Shown here piece by piece: positions 10,247-22,544 of a stretch of 64,000 bases of DNA. The stretch's first letter is position 1. Every line of letters starts with the position of its first letter. Origin of the DNA: Branchiostoma floridae (lineage: Eukaryota > Chordata > Leptocardii > Amphioxiformes > Branchiostomatidae). Location of the stretch: the NCBI RefSeq assembly GCF_000003815.2, contig NC_049992.1:12060131-12124130 (forward strand). The letters are read 5' to 3'. Below the pieces are notes generated by a model. That model made no database searches. It worked only from the letters and a program-made list of their open reading frames with translations, and was not told where the DNA came from. Position numbers and translations under genes: made by a program.

Positions 10247-12114
10247 TAACACACATCCAGACTGGAGTCTGCCAAGGCAAAGCTAGATAAACAGAGAAAG
10301 TAGCAACTTGATAATAAGGAATCAGTTTTTATTCTTCACATGTATCAAGTTGAACATACTTTTTCAGCAGTGACCTGACAGCATGAAACTTTGTACAGAT
10401 AGATGATGTGATGTAATGATCTGGTTTTGTTTATCATAGCTACACCTGCTCTAGGTGCGAAGTTGGAATAAGACGTCATGCAATCTTTGATTTTTGTGTG
10501 TAGATTTGAAGTTTCCATTGATTTTTGCTCTTCTATGACAATCAATTATGAGTATCCTAAGGATGAGTATGAAGATGAGTATCCTGTCTGAACTGTCTGT
10601 AGCTGCCATGCATCAACAAATGATGCAAGGAAACAATTGATTTTGATTGACTGATTGATTGATTTATTGATGCAAGGAAAAAAGAAACCTTTGATGGAGG
10701 CAGGAGTTGAGTCGTATTAGTTGATTACATTAAATATACATGTAGGATGATGGTTATAATGTAGGGTGCTTTAGAACATGGGAAATCTTTAAAGCAGGTG
10801 CTTGTATTAGGTACCTTTGTGTCATTACTGCCGGCCATGTCTATCATAGAATACGAAAACGCGCTAGACATTCCTTGGTTATTTCGAAGACCTGGACTTA
10901 TTTGTTTTGCGGTTGACATTTTGTAAACCAGACAGCAAACAGTTGTACAAAATCATAATTTCAGTGCGCACATATAGTGAAACTGTTATTTACTTAGCAA
11001 TATGTTAATTGAATCATTATTTAGGGAGTTCGCCATTGTGGAAAGGTGAAATGTTCAACATCTGAGGCTACGTTTTAAGCACGTTAGTTGGGGGTTTGTT
11101 TTCTTTATTGTTGTTACTGTATAGTACTGATTATGTGACATGTACAATGCAGTATTGGTTTTAGTGCGTAGATATGTAATGAAACTATTCTTGTAAGGCA
11201 TGCAGAACGTTCTGAAATGTAAGCAAAAAACAAACAAACTTTGTAGGTTATGTTTGAATCCTGTTGGGAGTTTGTTCGTGTTTAGTTTGGTTATTTTAGA
11301 GCCTTACGTATGTTGGCATAATGGCAATGTAAAGCAGAGTGTGCTCTTTTGTCAATCTAGATGTAGATCACAAAAAGTTAATAGCACAGTATTGTAAGCT
11401 TGTACGTATACAGCAGTACATGGCACAGTATTGTATGTATGTAAGCTTATACAGCAGTACATGGTACAGTATTGTAAGCTTGTAAACCAACGCCTTTTGA
11501 TTTTCAGTTTTTATGTTACACCACTTTTTCCTTTTCGTAGCTTATATACATGTTTTCTTCAAATATGCGTCTCGAGTCATTATTGTGTTAAAGCATTGAT
11601 ACATTTAAAGGAATAGAATGTGAGAATTTCTACAAAATCATGACAGCTGAAGCAGAACAACGCATTTGTAATTGTCCTTGGAAGCCACCATGTCATACAT
11701 TGTAACTTTCACTGACGACATTGTAGTGTATGGAAAGGGAAAAGACTAGAACACCGACCAGGGGTACCTCAAGGCATCATGCTTGGGCCCCACTTGTTGG
11801 AGGAGGGGTGCCCACAGATGGACGATTCAAATTAGATTCCGTTGTTTCTTCCTTTTGTGACATTAGCGTTGTTTTCCCTTAACGTGACCTTTGTCTTGCC
11901 ACTAAGTCTTTCTCACACTTGTCTTAGAATCGTGAATGCCAGTTGGCCGCATTGCATTATATAGAAGATCAAGTACCATTTACTTAATTAGTAACACCAA
12001 ACAGTAGCCTTAATGCGATTCACTACAATATATTGAGCTATAAAGCTATACAGTATTTGAATTCTGAAAACGCGCTTTAAATGGTCATGACAGAGGTACG
12101 TTCTTTGTCTATAG
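10247..12114. other. Probable 3'UTR of cassette 5 and spacer before cassette 6
   Basis: I find no coding sequence. Candidate poly(A) signal ATTAAA is at 10729-10734. An imperfect tandem repeat of about 55 bp lies around 11390-11485, with repeated GTAAGCTTGTA and ACAGCAGTACATGG. Confidence 0.45.
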
Positions 12115-13319
12115 AAATGCCGAGGAGCTCGGGCGGTACTCAGCAGCCGCACCAGTGGAGGGAAGTCCTGGGCACCATGCTTCCTCAGCAGTACGACCAC
12201 CTGCAACCGCCAGGGGGCGCAGCTGATTTTAGCGTGTACGGCGACCAGCGTGGCGACGAGGGCGTGTTCTGTGACCTGTGCGGCAAACGGTTCTACAGGA
12301 AGCAAAACCTTATTAACCACAAGCGGGAGGTACATGACAAGATGAACGTCGTGGTAAGACAAGTATAGCTCCGTGTTGTTTGATATGTGATTCAATTGGA
12401 CTTATTTGTCTGTAAATTGTCAAAAACATAAAGCCAGGGCTACCCAGCTCGCTATGAATGAATCGTCTTCTGAAACAAGGAATATGCGAAGGGAATGATC
12501 ATACCATTTGATCATGTTTATTGATTGCATTCCACTTATTCGATTCTCTAAATATCAGTTTGTCCCATTGGTGCCTTTACAGACATGTGAGCTGTGTGGG
12601 GCCGAGGCCTGTAATAAATACAACCTGGCCAGGCACATGAGGACCAAACACAGGTGAGTCTCCAGACGATACCATATTCCTTTCCCCGTATTTTCCTCGA
12701 TTTGTTTATGTACAGTTACATCAGGGGATCATGCGTAATACGGTGTTCCTCAGTTTCGTCCCTCCCTGTTTCCCTTCCAAGGGTACTGTCACCCTTATTG
12801 TACAATGGGTTTATAACAGGATTTTTAAGGGAGGGAATTTGTAGCACATTGATGGGTGTGTCGTACTACAATGTAATCTCCAAGCAGATCCTACGGTGCC
12901 AAGGAAAATAGCGGGCCAAAGGGAATCAGACGGGCACTCCGGTCGCATACACACTCCTAGGCCGGTTTTACTCCTCTGCCAGCCTTTGATACTATTTTAT
13001 GCCACCGTAGGATCTACTTGGAAATTATTTCGTATACAACAACAAGCCGACTTGGGACGGAAAATGTCGCTATTGATTATTTCTAACGATACGATACCTT
13101 CGCTGAAAATCCCAACATAAAAACTACGCCCAAACAGCGGATTGCTACGTCATAACGTTTCCTCTGTCTCTCTCTGACCGTTCTCACAGCGACAGCCGTA
13201 ACCACACGTGTCACGAGTGCGGGAAGTCCTTCAAACTGCGGCATCACATGACGCGCCACATCATGAACAGGTCGTGTGCAGACAGCAACGCTCCAAATGC
13301 TCCACCAGACAACAGTTAA
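12115..13319 (+). CDS. Zinc-finger cassette 6 (three exons, one finger per exon)
   Basis: The exons are 12115-12353, 12583-12653 and 13190-13319; all junctions are GT-AG and the frame stays open, giving 145 residues. The chosen acceptor (TTCTTTGTCTATAG, AG at 12113-12114) gives phase 1 entry like the other cassettes. An ATG at 12081 is in frame and could alternatively make this a separate gene. Exon 1 holds CDLCGKRFYRKQNLINH-x4-H, exon 2 CELCGAEACNKYNLARH-x4-H, and exon 3 CHECGKSFKLRHHMTRH with a terminal H-x5-C. Cassettes 1-5 carry the equivalent fingers without introns. An AATAAA lies at 14399. Confidence 0.75.
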
Positions 13320-13473
13320 CCCTTCAAATATTCCACCTCTCAATGGAGACAAGTACATGGACTGACGGGTGATGAAAGAACATAAAATGACCCCGTTGTA
13401 GACAAGATTACATCCGTATATGTCAGGCAGACTGGTCCTGTAAAGACCAGTCTCTTAGTTCCTCCTGATCGTA

Positions 13474-13683
13474 TACTGTAAATGTATTTAAGTTCGCGGG
13501 AATTTAATTTCGCGGTAGCGGGAAAAAGGACTTTTCGCGGTGGATTTAAGTTCGCGGTAACACCGTAGACTGCAATCTAATATCATAATAGAAAAATGTT
13601 CGCGGTGGTTTTAAATTCGCGGTGAAGTGGTCACCGCGAAAACCGCGAACATTAATCCACCGCGAACATTTCTGCATTTACTA
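13474..13683. mobile_element. MITE-like inverted-repeat element rich in TTCGCGGT
   Basis: The ends read CTGTAAATGTATTTAAGTTC and, inverted, AGTAAATGCAGAAATGTTCG, and the interior repeats TTCGCGGT / ACCGCGAA in both orientations. About 210 bp, no coding capacity. TA-flanked ends are possible but not certain. It lies downstream of cassette 6 and before its poly(A) signal. Confidence 0.6.
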
Positions 13684-16600
13684 TTTCAATGACGTGTTTG
13701 ATATCGCAATCAGTTTCTGAGACCGAAAGGAAAGTTATATATAAATTTATTTTAGAGGTATAAGGCAGAAATGTTGACTTAAAAAGAATAGATGTATATC
13801 TTACTACCAACTCGGGTCTTCTTGGTGATATAGAAATGTCAACGTTTTAGGCTAAGCTGAATGTGCAATAGAAACACATACCCACACGTCGTTTCAATAC
13901 GTCTTGATAAAAAATATATTTGTTTCAGGTCAGGGATCACACGTGTTCTTCGATGTATACTTTGAAAATATTTGGTGCCCAGTCATGAATTTTTAACTTT
14001 GTTACTAGTATTATCAAATATCTTACAAAGGCACTGGTGTTTAATTTAGTACTTCTTTACAAGATTTTATTGTAAGAATGTTTTTCAAGGTCGGTAAGGC
14101 TTGGTGTATGTGACCTATGTATACGTACGTCAGTGGGTGTTATTAAATCATTCCTTGGTGCGTTTTTATAAGCTAGTATATATGGGGTAGGGTATACTTG
14201 CCCCTAGCAAATTTTGCTTTCATTGTAATAGTCCCATGAATTTTACATGGCGTCTCAATAACATTTTGAATAGCTGGATATAGCATCACGAGGGGCCTAA
14301 GTCATACTCCTAATGCTCTTGTCGCCAGGGGATATATACGGGACTGTTATTTGAGCATTTTAGCCGTTACTTTTGTTGTAAGTATGTTTATGGCACGAAA
14401 TAAAGTGGAAGAAGTTGCACTAAAGTCTGTGTCGAATCCATCGGAAGAAATTCCATGACGTCAGAAAAGTGCCAACAACAATGGTTGCGCTTTGTGACAT
14501 ATCGCCTGCAGAACGCAACGGATTACAACCTCTCTTGGGCTTGTGGTTTAGTGTTTATAATGTACACGTAAAAGCTATGTGACTGATGATGACGCATGTA
14601 ACGTCATCACCGCAACACACCAAGTTGCGATGATGCAGCAATAGTTATGTGATTATGCTACAGTTGGTTTAAAATTCTCAAAGACCTAAGCCTGTTCCAT
14701 AATTTTGTCATTGGCAATATTTCGAACAGTTGTAGATTTTACACGAGTGACGGAAACGTCTACCCCGTTTCACATAATAGCACTCATCAAGTTGTCATTT
14801 TATCTGGTCCAATTATGTTTTGGAGACATAGTATGTTTATGTCAATGAGCTATGAAGGGCGATGCTAACTTACAGAAGCGCCGCCTATCTTGTTATTGTA
14901 CGTCGTGTTCACACTACCTGGCCACTACATGTATGTCGCGAACTCATTACATCATGAAATTTCGCACACATAAAATCTATATTTGTTGTGACGCTCTCTC
15001 CTTTTTGATAAACGTTTCCAGCGTAAATCGATCCCGTGCCCTGTATCCGGGTGACATGTTCCTGAAGTGCTTTCCATGTTTTCCAACATTGGTCTGCACG
15101 CGCCACGAGGTCCCCATAGGGCCCTTCTTCAAGTGCTTTTCCACTTCTCTCTATTGAATTTTGTCCGGGCGGCGTTTTTACCTGAGGAATGAGAAAGGTG
15201 TTGCGCAAGTTTACGTTCTCTCTGGTTGTTGCAAAATTTGGATTTTCCGCCGAATTTGCCCGGCAGACGAACTGCATGTGTACTTTGTGCAAAGGTTCTG
15301 AATGAGGACGTCTCATGACAGCTGGTCAGTCGGGATGGCTTGGACCTGAAGTGACCACGACGCCAAGCGCTCAGATAGGATTAGGTTGTCTTCTGCAAGA
15401 GTGTTTCTGGTAAGGTCTTGTACACATTTCCCTGGACTTTTTCTTCATGACCATTTCCTTCATGATTTTGTTTGAACCTTTATTTGATGTCAAACTCACA
15501 GGAAAAAAAACGGTGGTTATCAACAAAACATCGATATGGGTCATATGAATTTCAATACACGATCAAAGAGCGAACTGTTTATCATAGACGTTTTTGCTAC
15601 GCGCTCAGATGTTGGTCGGATGTCCTTCGGAGAATATCACTAGTGGGCCCAAACCTCAGCGCCAACAGTTACTAGTACTATGTATTTTCACACTACAAAC
15701 GTCAGTATCACATCTATAGTGTTTCAAAGCTCACATGTATTGTTTCGAGCTGAGTTATTGAAAAATGTGTTTTGGTAAGATACTACATACTATGGGTAAA
15801 TAAATGTTCGGGACCCATAATGCCGATAACTTTTTGAAGTTTGGGGTTGAGTCAACCGTCTCGAGCTAGGATACAGCGGGCAGTTTTCTGAATATTCGAC
15901 GGCGGTTGTAACCTGGTATCCAAAGCTATCATAGCGTGTTTTATTTGCAAAATACTGTAAAAATAGCGACTAATCAACTAACTAAATTTATATGGTTTAA
16001 TGTTTACTATTGTCGCAAATAGCGCGAGAGGACGAAGGGACCCGGCAGTTTTTATAGGTTTTGATACCAGGCTACGGCGGTTGTGTTATGTTTTGCTGTG
16101 GTACACGGTTTATAATGGTCAGCTATTGCTACAAATGTGTACTTTAAACAGTTTGATATGCCACAGATGTAAACCACGGTTGCTATAGCGGTCTGTGTGT
16201 GCTTGTTGTTACGCAAGTATAGACGTAGCGAGCTTGAAGCCGCTCATAAGAACACTTTATATCAGTTATACAAATTGTAAAGAGTCTTGTGTGTTTTCGC
16301 GCCACTGCACTTTGCTGAAGAGTTCAGCCCAAGAGCGCTCCACAATTGTTGACGTCTCTTAAAAGGTTACATCTGTTCAATAAATAGTAAGGAAAATTTC
16401 TTTAAGTACCGGCTGATGTTGTGGAGTACAAAACTTCAATGAAATGATTTTGGTTTTGCAAGATGAACTTTTAGCCGCAATACTTTGAACTGTTAGACTT
16501 TCTTCGCATATTGAAAATACTGTACTGACTAATTATGTATGAAGTGCAATATTGTGAGCTTTATAGCCGGCAAGCTAGATATACCAATGATTTAATAAAA

Positions 16601-16892
16601 AATCAATTGAAAAATAATTTCCATTAAAAATTAGCTCAATGGCTTAGCTACCCAAGGCGAACTCAATCTCATACTAGTATCTTACCGACTTACGTTAATT
16701 TTAACATGACGCTGATCGAAATCTTTATAAACACATTGGAACGCTTTGCTGAACAAGTGATATCTTTCAGTTGAGACAGAGACGATGAAAAGTAAATGAA
16801 AATTACGTAAGTGGATACTTTAACAAGCGCCTCACAAAGTTAAGCCCACTGACTGACTGACTGAATTACGAACCACGTTTCTGTGTTTGCAG
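13684..16892. other. Spacer between the zinc-finger cassettes and the death-domain gene
   Basis: The only clear signal is AATAAA at 14399-14404, probably for cassette 6. A strong donor-like TTCTG|GTAAGG lies near 15410, after an open frame starting ATGACAGCTGG at about 15314. It could be a 5' exon of the death-domain gene, but its phase would put a stop in the next exon if coding, so at best it is 5'UTR. The rest looks non-coding. Confidence 0.4.
14399..14404 (+). terminator. Poly(A) signal AATAAA for cassette 6
   Basis: A canonical hexamer about 1.08 kb downstream of the cassette 6 stop. Confidence 0.45.
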
Positions 16893-19800
16893 TTCACTAT
16901 GACAACGGTAGGTGGAGACATCCCAACCCAATGAAGCCCAAGCTGTTACAAATGACCAATATGTTCGGCATTAGGAAGTATTATGTAAGTTTTCTTCTAA
17001 ATACACTATCTGTATATCTCTAATTTCTTAAGCTTCCGATTTCACCAGGGTGTTTTCTTTTACACAATCAGTGGTATGGTCTCACCTGCTTACGTTTCGA
17101 TGTCTATTAGACATTAACACTCCAGTCAGAAGCTTTGAGGAAGTTGTCTGATAAGCAGGAGGGACTATAACTGGTTGTGGAAAAGAAAACTCCAATATCC
17201 TCTGATTTATTCTTTTGATCTGAAATTCTTCCACCGACGTATGTCACATATTAAAGATGAAATCTTGAAGCTCTGGATGGAAAACTTTTTTTTGCAGAGG
17301 GAAGACTTAGAGCACTTCACACCCCGGGAACGAGAGGACTGGGTGCTGGAGCAGTTTGCGGCTTATGATGACGAGCTCAGAAACAATCCTGGGGACGACT
17401 TTGTAGAGGAAGTGCTGAAGAGGCTCCAAAAGGTTTGATTTTTGCTCAAAACTTTTCACCCTCTTGCATCATCATTAGCTTCACTCTCATATTTCATGAT
17501 GAAATACTAACGGGCGAGGTAGAATACAAAATACGTACGTTCAGCACACCACAAAACATTCTATAAGCAGAGGTTAGGCTCCATTTGTTTTGGCGCCTTT
17601 TCAGGCGTTTTCGTCAGGTTTTCAATTTCGTCAGGATTCATGTGTGTGGCTGATAGACAAAAATAATAGCTGGCAAAATAGAAAGTCCGATAAGACGCCC
17701 CAAAAAATGCACAAAACAGCTGGAGCCTAACCTTTGCTCATAAAGTAACCACAAAAGGACTTAATACCATACCTAGATCTCATTTGATTACATTGGTTAT
17801 AACCTAACACTACATTTTTAGTAACAGTAACTTTTTCCACAGGAGACGAAGAGGTGGATCTCCTGGAACCATCGCGCCTTCGGGCCGGTCAAGTCCCGTG
17901 CCCAGATCCTGCATCTCTCGCAGTGGGTGAAAAACCTCAAGCGTAGAGGTAAGTTTTTCTCAGTTATTAACATGTTATGTACATGTCTTAACGAAAATCT
18001 TGTTAAGGATCCTTTTTTCCCCTACTGTACATTTTAGACATGGACTTCAACCTGCAATTGTACACAATTGAATTATACTATTCACCTGGGGACCAGTCTT
18101 TCCCAGGGCTGTAGGCCCAGTGTTTTTCCGCAATTTAACCTTCTTTTCCCGCCTGGCCAACTTTTTGCTTAGTTTGATAAAAAAAATGATAGCCCTAGTT
18201 GCCATTAAGGGTCTTCCTTGGAAGTCTATCGAAGGAGGGGGGTGGTATGTTAGCCCTAGTGCGGTCAAGCTGGCCTGTGTGATCACTAGGTAGCTATCGG
18301 GAAGCACATTGACATGTTGTCATTCATTCATTCCCTCACTCCACAACCACAAGGTTTTATCTACACGTCCGGAGACACGGATGACGATGTGGACGTGCTG
18401 GACCAGTTCGAGGATCACGTGCTCAGGTTTGACATCCTGCTGGACACGTTCAAGGCCAACATCTACAACCCGCTGGCGGACTTCTTCTACGACGACGATG
18501 AGGCCGCACTGGACCTCCAGGACATCATCTTTGAACTGGATTCAGGTGAATACAACGAAACTCCTTTCTAATTACCTGCAGTGAAAAACTGAGATTTTGG
18601 GACGTTGGCGGAGTATTTTGTCGTAACTTTGATAAGTTGATTCGAAATTTATTCCAAGTCTAAATAATAAATCTAAAAGAGGAACATTGCCGAATATGTC
18701 AAATACAGTCTAGTTTTCCCTATATAAATAAATATAGGGTGGCGTTACATTAATGATAAAAAAAGTCTCCTGATCGCCCCTGTTCTGTTGTCACCAGCTT
18801 TGGATGCCTGGAAAGGTCTGATGAGCTGGGAGGACGTGGACGCCTCGCTGTTCACCTTCGCCAGTAAGGGGTGTGTGGACGGCCTGACGTGCCGGCAGGG
18901 GCAGCGGGACTTCGGGCTGGTCCTCCGACTCCTCCCCGACCTCAGCGAGAAGGCCCACGAGAGCCTGCGGCTAGTCCGCAGGTGGCGCCTGATGCAGGCT
19001 GTTGACAAGGCAGAGGCCTCCACGCCGAGAAAGTACGGCAAGGGAGACACGCCGGCCAAAGCGTACGGAAAGTCCTCCAAGAAACACGCAGCCGCGAGAA
19101 ACGACGAGGACGAGCTGAGAGACGAAGACGAACCGTCCGCCGTCGATGACGAGCAAACCCGAACCAGCTTTTCGGTCGAAATCAGTAAGCGTAGGAAGTT
19201 CAAAGGACAATATGGCAACGCGAAGTCTGACCTGGCGAAGTACGAAAGCCGCTGTCAGGAGCTGGAGGCGGAGATACAGAGCCAGAGAAACAGGGTCAAA
19301 GACCTGGAGAAACAGCTGCGAACTGCCCAGAGGAAGTTCAACAAGTTCGAAAACGAGGTTCGGGGTGAGAAGCGGAACTACAGGAAGCTGAGGGAGAGGT
19401 TACAGGCCATGAAGAAGGACAACAAGCAGCTGGAGTCTCATCTGGACAACACAACAGACAAGTACCACTCTGTGGTCGCACAGATGCAGCAGATACTGCG
19501 CAGGTTCGCCACTACATTTATTTGTCGTCATGCCAGTTTGTTCAAGTACATGTAGGTGGAAAAGTGCAGTATTTGGATCCACAGAATTCATTCATAAGTA
19601 ATTCCATGCGTAACTCCATGACTCTGAAGCTTAGAGGCTCGTTTTTATGTCGACAGTCTGTCCTTTGTCGTACTCGTAGAACAAGAGATGATTCAGAGTT
19701 GATATGAGGTAAAAAAAATATATGTCAGTTTTTTTTTTATTGTCGATGTTGCCGACAGGTCCAGACAACTGCGGGACTACCAGAACCAGGCCAAGGATAA

Positions 19801-22099
19801 GGTGGAGGGTTCACAGAAGGAACTGAAGGAGGCGAACGAACAGATCAAAGCGCTACTGAACGAACGGAAGGCCCTGAAGCGGAAATGTGCCTTTTTGAAG
19901 ACAAGAGCACAGAACAACGACGCCAAGGCTGTGTAAGTGTTTAGGTATAATGCATGAGTTGTAGCATGGGCCTGCGAAGGTTTTTGTTTTTCGTACAACC
20001 TTATCGGGGCAACTTCCCTGTACCGTCAACTTCCCACATTGCATTCTAGGGAAGAAAGAGGCCTGAGTTTAGACTAGATATTATCCAAACTTTACGTCAT
20101 AGCCATAAATCGATTTTAGCAACTAACATTTTTGGAACGAGGAAAAAGAGGAAAAAGTACAACTTAGGCTTTCTGTTTTTCTCTTGACAGTCACATGGAA
20201 AGTCAGTTGGATAAGACCAAGGAACACGGTCAATATACAGAGAAGGAGCTCTTCAAGGCAAGAGAAGAACTGAAGAAGCTACAAGACAAGCTCAGCATCA
20301 ACGAGAAGAAGACGCAGAACATGGAGGAAAAGTTCGTTCTTACTGGATTTCTCTTATCACGCGTTCTTGTTTTGCACTGAAGACTGAAGCAGAGTAAATA
20401 CGGTTAAAATTCACTGTGTTGTACATATTGGATTGTCAGAGTACTGTAAGGGAGACGGCCTGGAATATGAGAGACACATTTTGTTCACTTTGGCAAGCAT
20501 CTTGATTTCCCTCTAAGCGTATTGGACACTGTAGTCGCTGTGTACGTACGGTGTACTGTATTCATTTCCCGCTACACAACGTATATGCTGACGGAGCTGT
20601 TTCTGCAGGTTGTTCCAGGCGCGGGAACGTGCTGACACCATCCTCAAGGAGCTGAAGGAGAAGGAGAAGCGGGCGGAACAGCTGGAGCAGGAACACACAC
20701 AGCTGCTGGACATCTTCAGAGGTGGGCATAGTGCAGATAAAGTTTAAAAAAATACTTTTCTTTGTCCTATCCATATATAATATACAAACTCGATATTGAC
20801 ATATTGCGCAATCACATTAAAGGGATTATAATTAAATCTCCCCATTTGTGTCTAGCCTTAGTTTCTGATAATTTACTTTCTATAGTAATCATATTTTATT
20901 ACATTTGCAGAAAATTACAACGACATGTCTTGTCTGCGTATAGTACCCATGAAATAATTGCAGATAAAGTTTATGCGAATAATTCTTTTCTGACCACAGG
21001 TACGTTTTAATTATCTAGACACGCCATAGATCCTGTGTTGTAAAGACTCTTTTGTTGTAAGGTTCTTTTACCCTCTTCTATTCAGAACTTCCAAAACGGA
21101 AAGAGAAGCCGCTCTCGAACTACCAACTCGACGTCATCGCTGCGAATATTGAAGACTTCTGGCCGGATGTTGCCAAGACGCTCGGCATGTCTCGGACAAC
21201 CACCGATCACCTTCGCCGCGACTACTCCGACGAGAAGAACCGAAGTCGCGCGATGTTGTACGAGTGGAAGGCACGAAGTGCCGAGAAGGCAACCATGAAG
21301 TCGCTGGTGGCTGCGCTTATTGCGATGGGCTACGGACATCAGGACACAAAGGCGGTTTTTCAGGTATTGAAAACAGTACGTTAGAAGGACAGCTATATAA
21401 CCAGTAATGCGCGGTAACTTTTATAATTTTGTTAATGCTTCTCTCATGTAACATCCCAATGATGATAACTATCTCAAACAATTATTGATGGTGTATATCT
21501 TATTACAGAATCAGCTGACCAAGAAAGCGTTGAAGACCAAAGAATTGAAAGACCGTCAGGCTGTTAAAGAGGAATCGTCGGGGCGAGGCAGCAGTGGTTC
21601 TAGCGGGTACGAGTCAAACGCCAAGGCTCCGACAACTTGCGACTTTGACGGCGATCGGGAGTACGAGTCCCTGCCGAAGATACACGATCGTGAATATGAG
21701 TCGGCGAAGAAAAACGATCCTGACTACGACTACGACTCGAGAAGGCACGACCGAGACTACGAGAGGGACGACCGCGACTATGACAGGCGCGACAATGAGT
21801 ACGACAGAGATGGTCGTGAGTATGACAAGGATGGCCACGAATATAACGGGGATCGTGAATACGACAGGGACGATCGGGACTACGGCAGAGATGACCGTGA
21901 CTACGACAGGGATGACCGAGACTACGACAGGAATGGCCGCGAATACGACAGAGGTGAATACGACAGGGACGACCCTGAGTACGAGACTGCCCAGGAGAGG
22001 CGTGATCCCGAGTACGACTATGACGCTATGCTGAAGAAGGACGACTATTTGCCAAAAATGCGCGGGCGAGAAAGAACTGCTCCGGAAATTGAATATTGA
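16893..22099 (+). CDS. Coiled-coil and death-domain protein with charged Asp/Arg/Tyr repeat tail (5' incomplete)
   Basis: Ten exons join in frame: 16893-16984, 17298-17432, 17843-17948, 18354-18545, 18798-19503, 19759-19932, 20191-20331, 20609-20721, 21086-21363, 21509-22099. They give at least 841 residues. The first exon begins with two bases that complete a codon, so an upstream exon is expected; ATG at 16931 is the first in-frame Met and could be the start if the upstream part is UTR. The N-terminal third is acidic and unrecognised. Residues about 300-560 are heptad-like and highly charged (coiled coil). The exon at 21086 encodes a death domain: helices around DVIAANIEDFWPDVAKTLGM, a Trp in LYEWKARSAEKAT, and LVAALIAMGYGHQDTK. 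The last exon adds about 25 units of RDYD/REYD type. A role in death-fold signalling (adaptor by domain content) is inference; no ortholog recognised. Confidence 0.75.
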
Positions 22100-22500
22100 A
22101 TGCTCACGCAACAACCTCGTTTGACTTTGAGCTTGAGCTATGAACGATACAAAGAACACTCCTTACCAGTGTCACCATGTTAAACTATGGTAAAGGCCTA
22201 GGCGCCTTGAAGCATGCACTGTCCGGATGTGTGCCGCACGTATGTCTTTGCGTGTGAGTTACCCCCTCTCTTTCCATGAGTGTACGCGCGTACATGTAAA
22301 CAAACTGTATATATACATGTGTACTTGTGATCACAAAGGAATCACTTCGTCCAATCCTTGAAAGGTTTTAGATGGGATTTTACCAAACATTGCAACTTGA
22401 ACCCCATCCCAAGCTGGTGTAACGACCACATTTTTCAACTTAAACTGGGCCATATTTATATTTCAGCCATACCATAGGTATGGTGAAATATATTGTATTC
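22100..22500. other. 3' flank of the death-domain gene
   Basis: Probable 3'UTR. I see no AATAAA before the repeats; the first is at 22939 inside the tandem repeat. Confidence 0.4.
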
Positions 22501-22506
22501 GTAATG

Positions 22507-22527
22507 TTTCTTTCTTTCTTTCTTTCT
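22507..22527. repeat. (TTTC)n microsatellite
   Basis: About five copies of TTTC, marking the left edge of the degenerate tandem repeats that follow. Confidence 0.85.
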
Positions 22528-22544
22528 CCTGTCAAATCTTCAAA

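Noticed and set aside
15314..15410. Candidate coding first exon of the death-domain gene
   Set aside because: Its donor is in phase 2, whereas the next exon needs phase 1; joining in frame gives an immediate stop. It may only be 5'UTR.
21594..22034. Thr-rich plus-strand frame in the same exon
   Set aside because: It is a +1 shadow of the repeat tail; the splice phase from the preceding exon selects the Asp/Arg/Tyr frame.
21614..22159. A 181-codon minus-strand frame rich in Val/Ile
   Set aside because: It is the antisense of the RDYD repeat exon of the death-domain gene; the repeat keeps several frames open.
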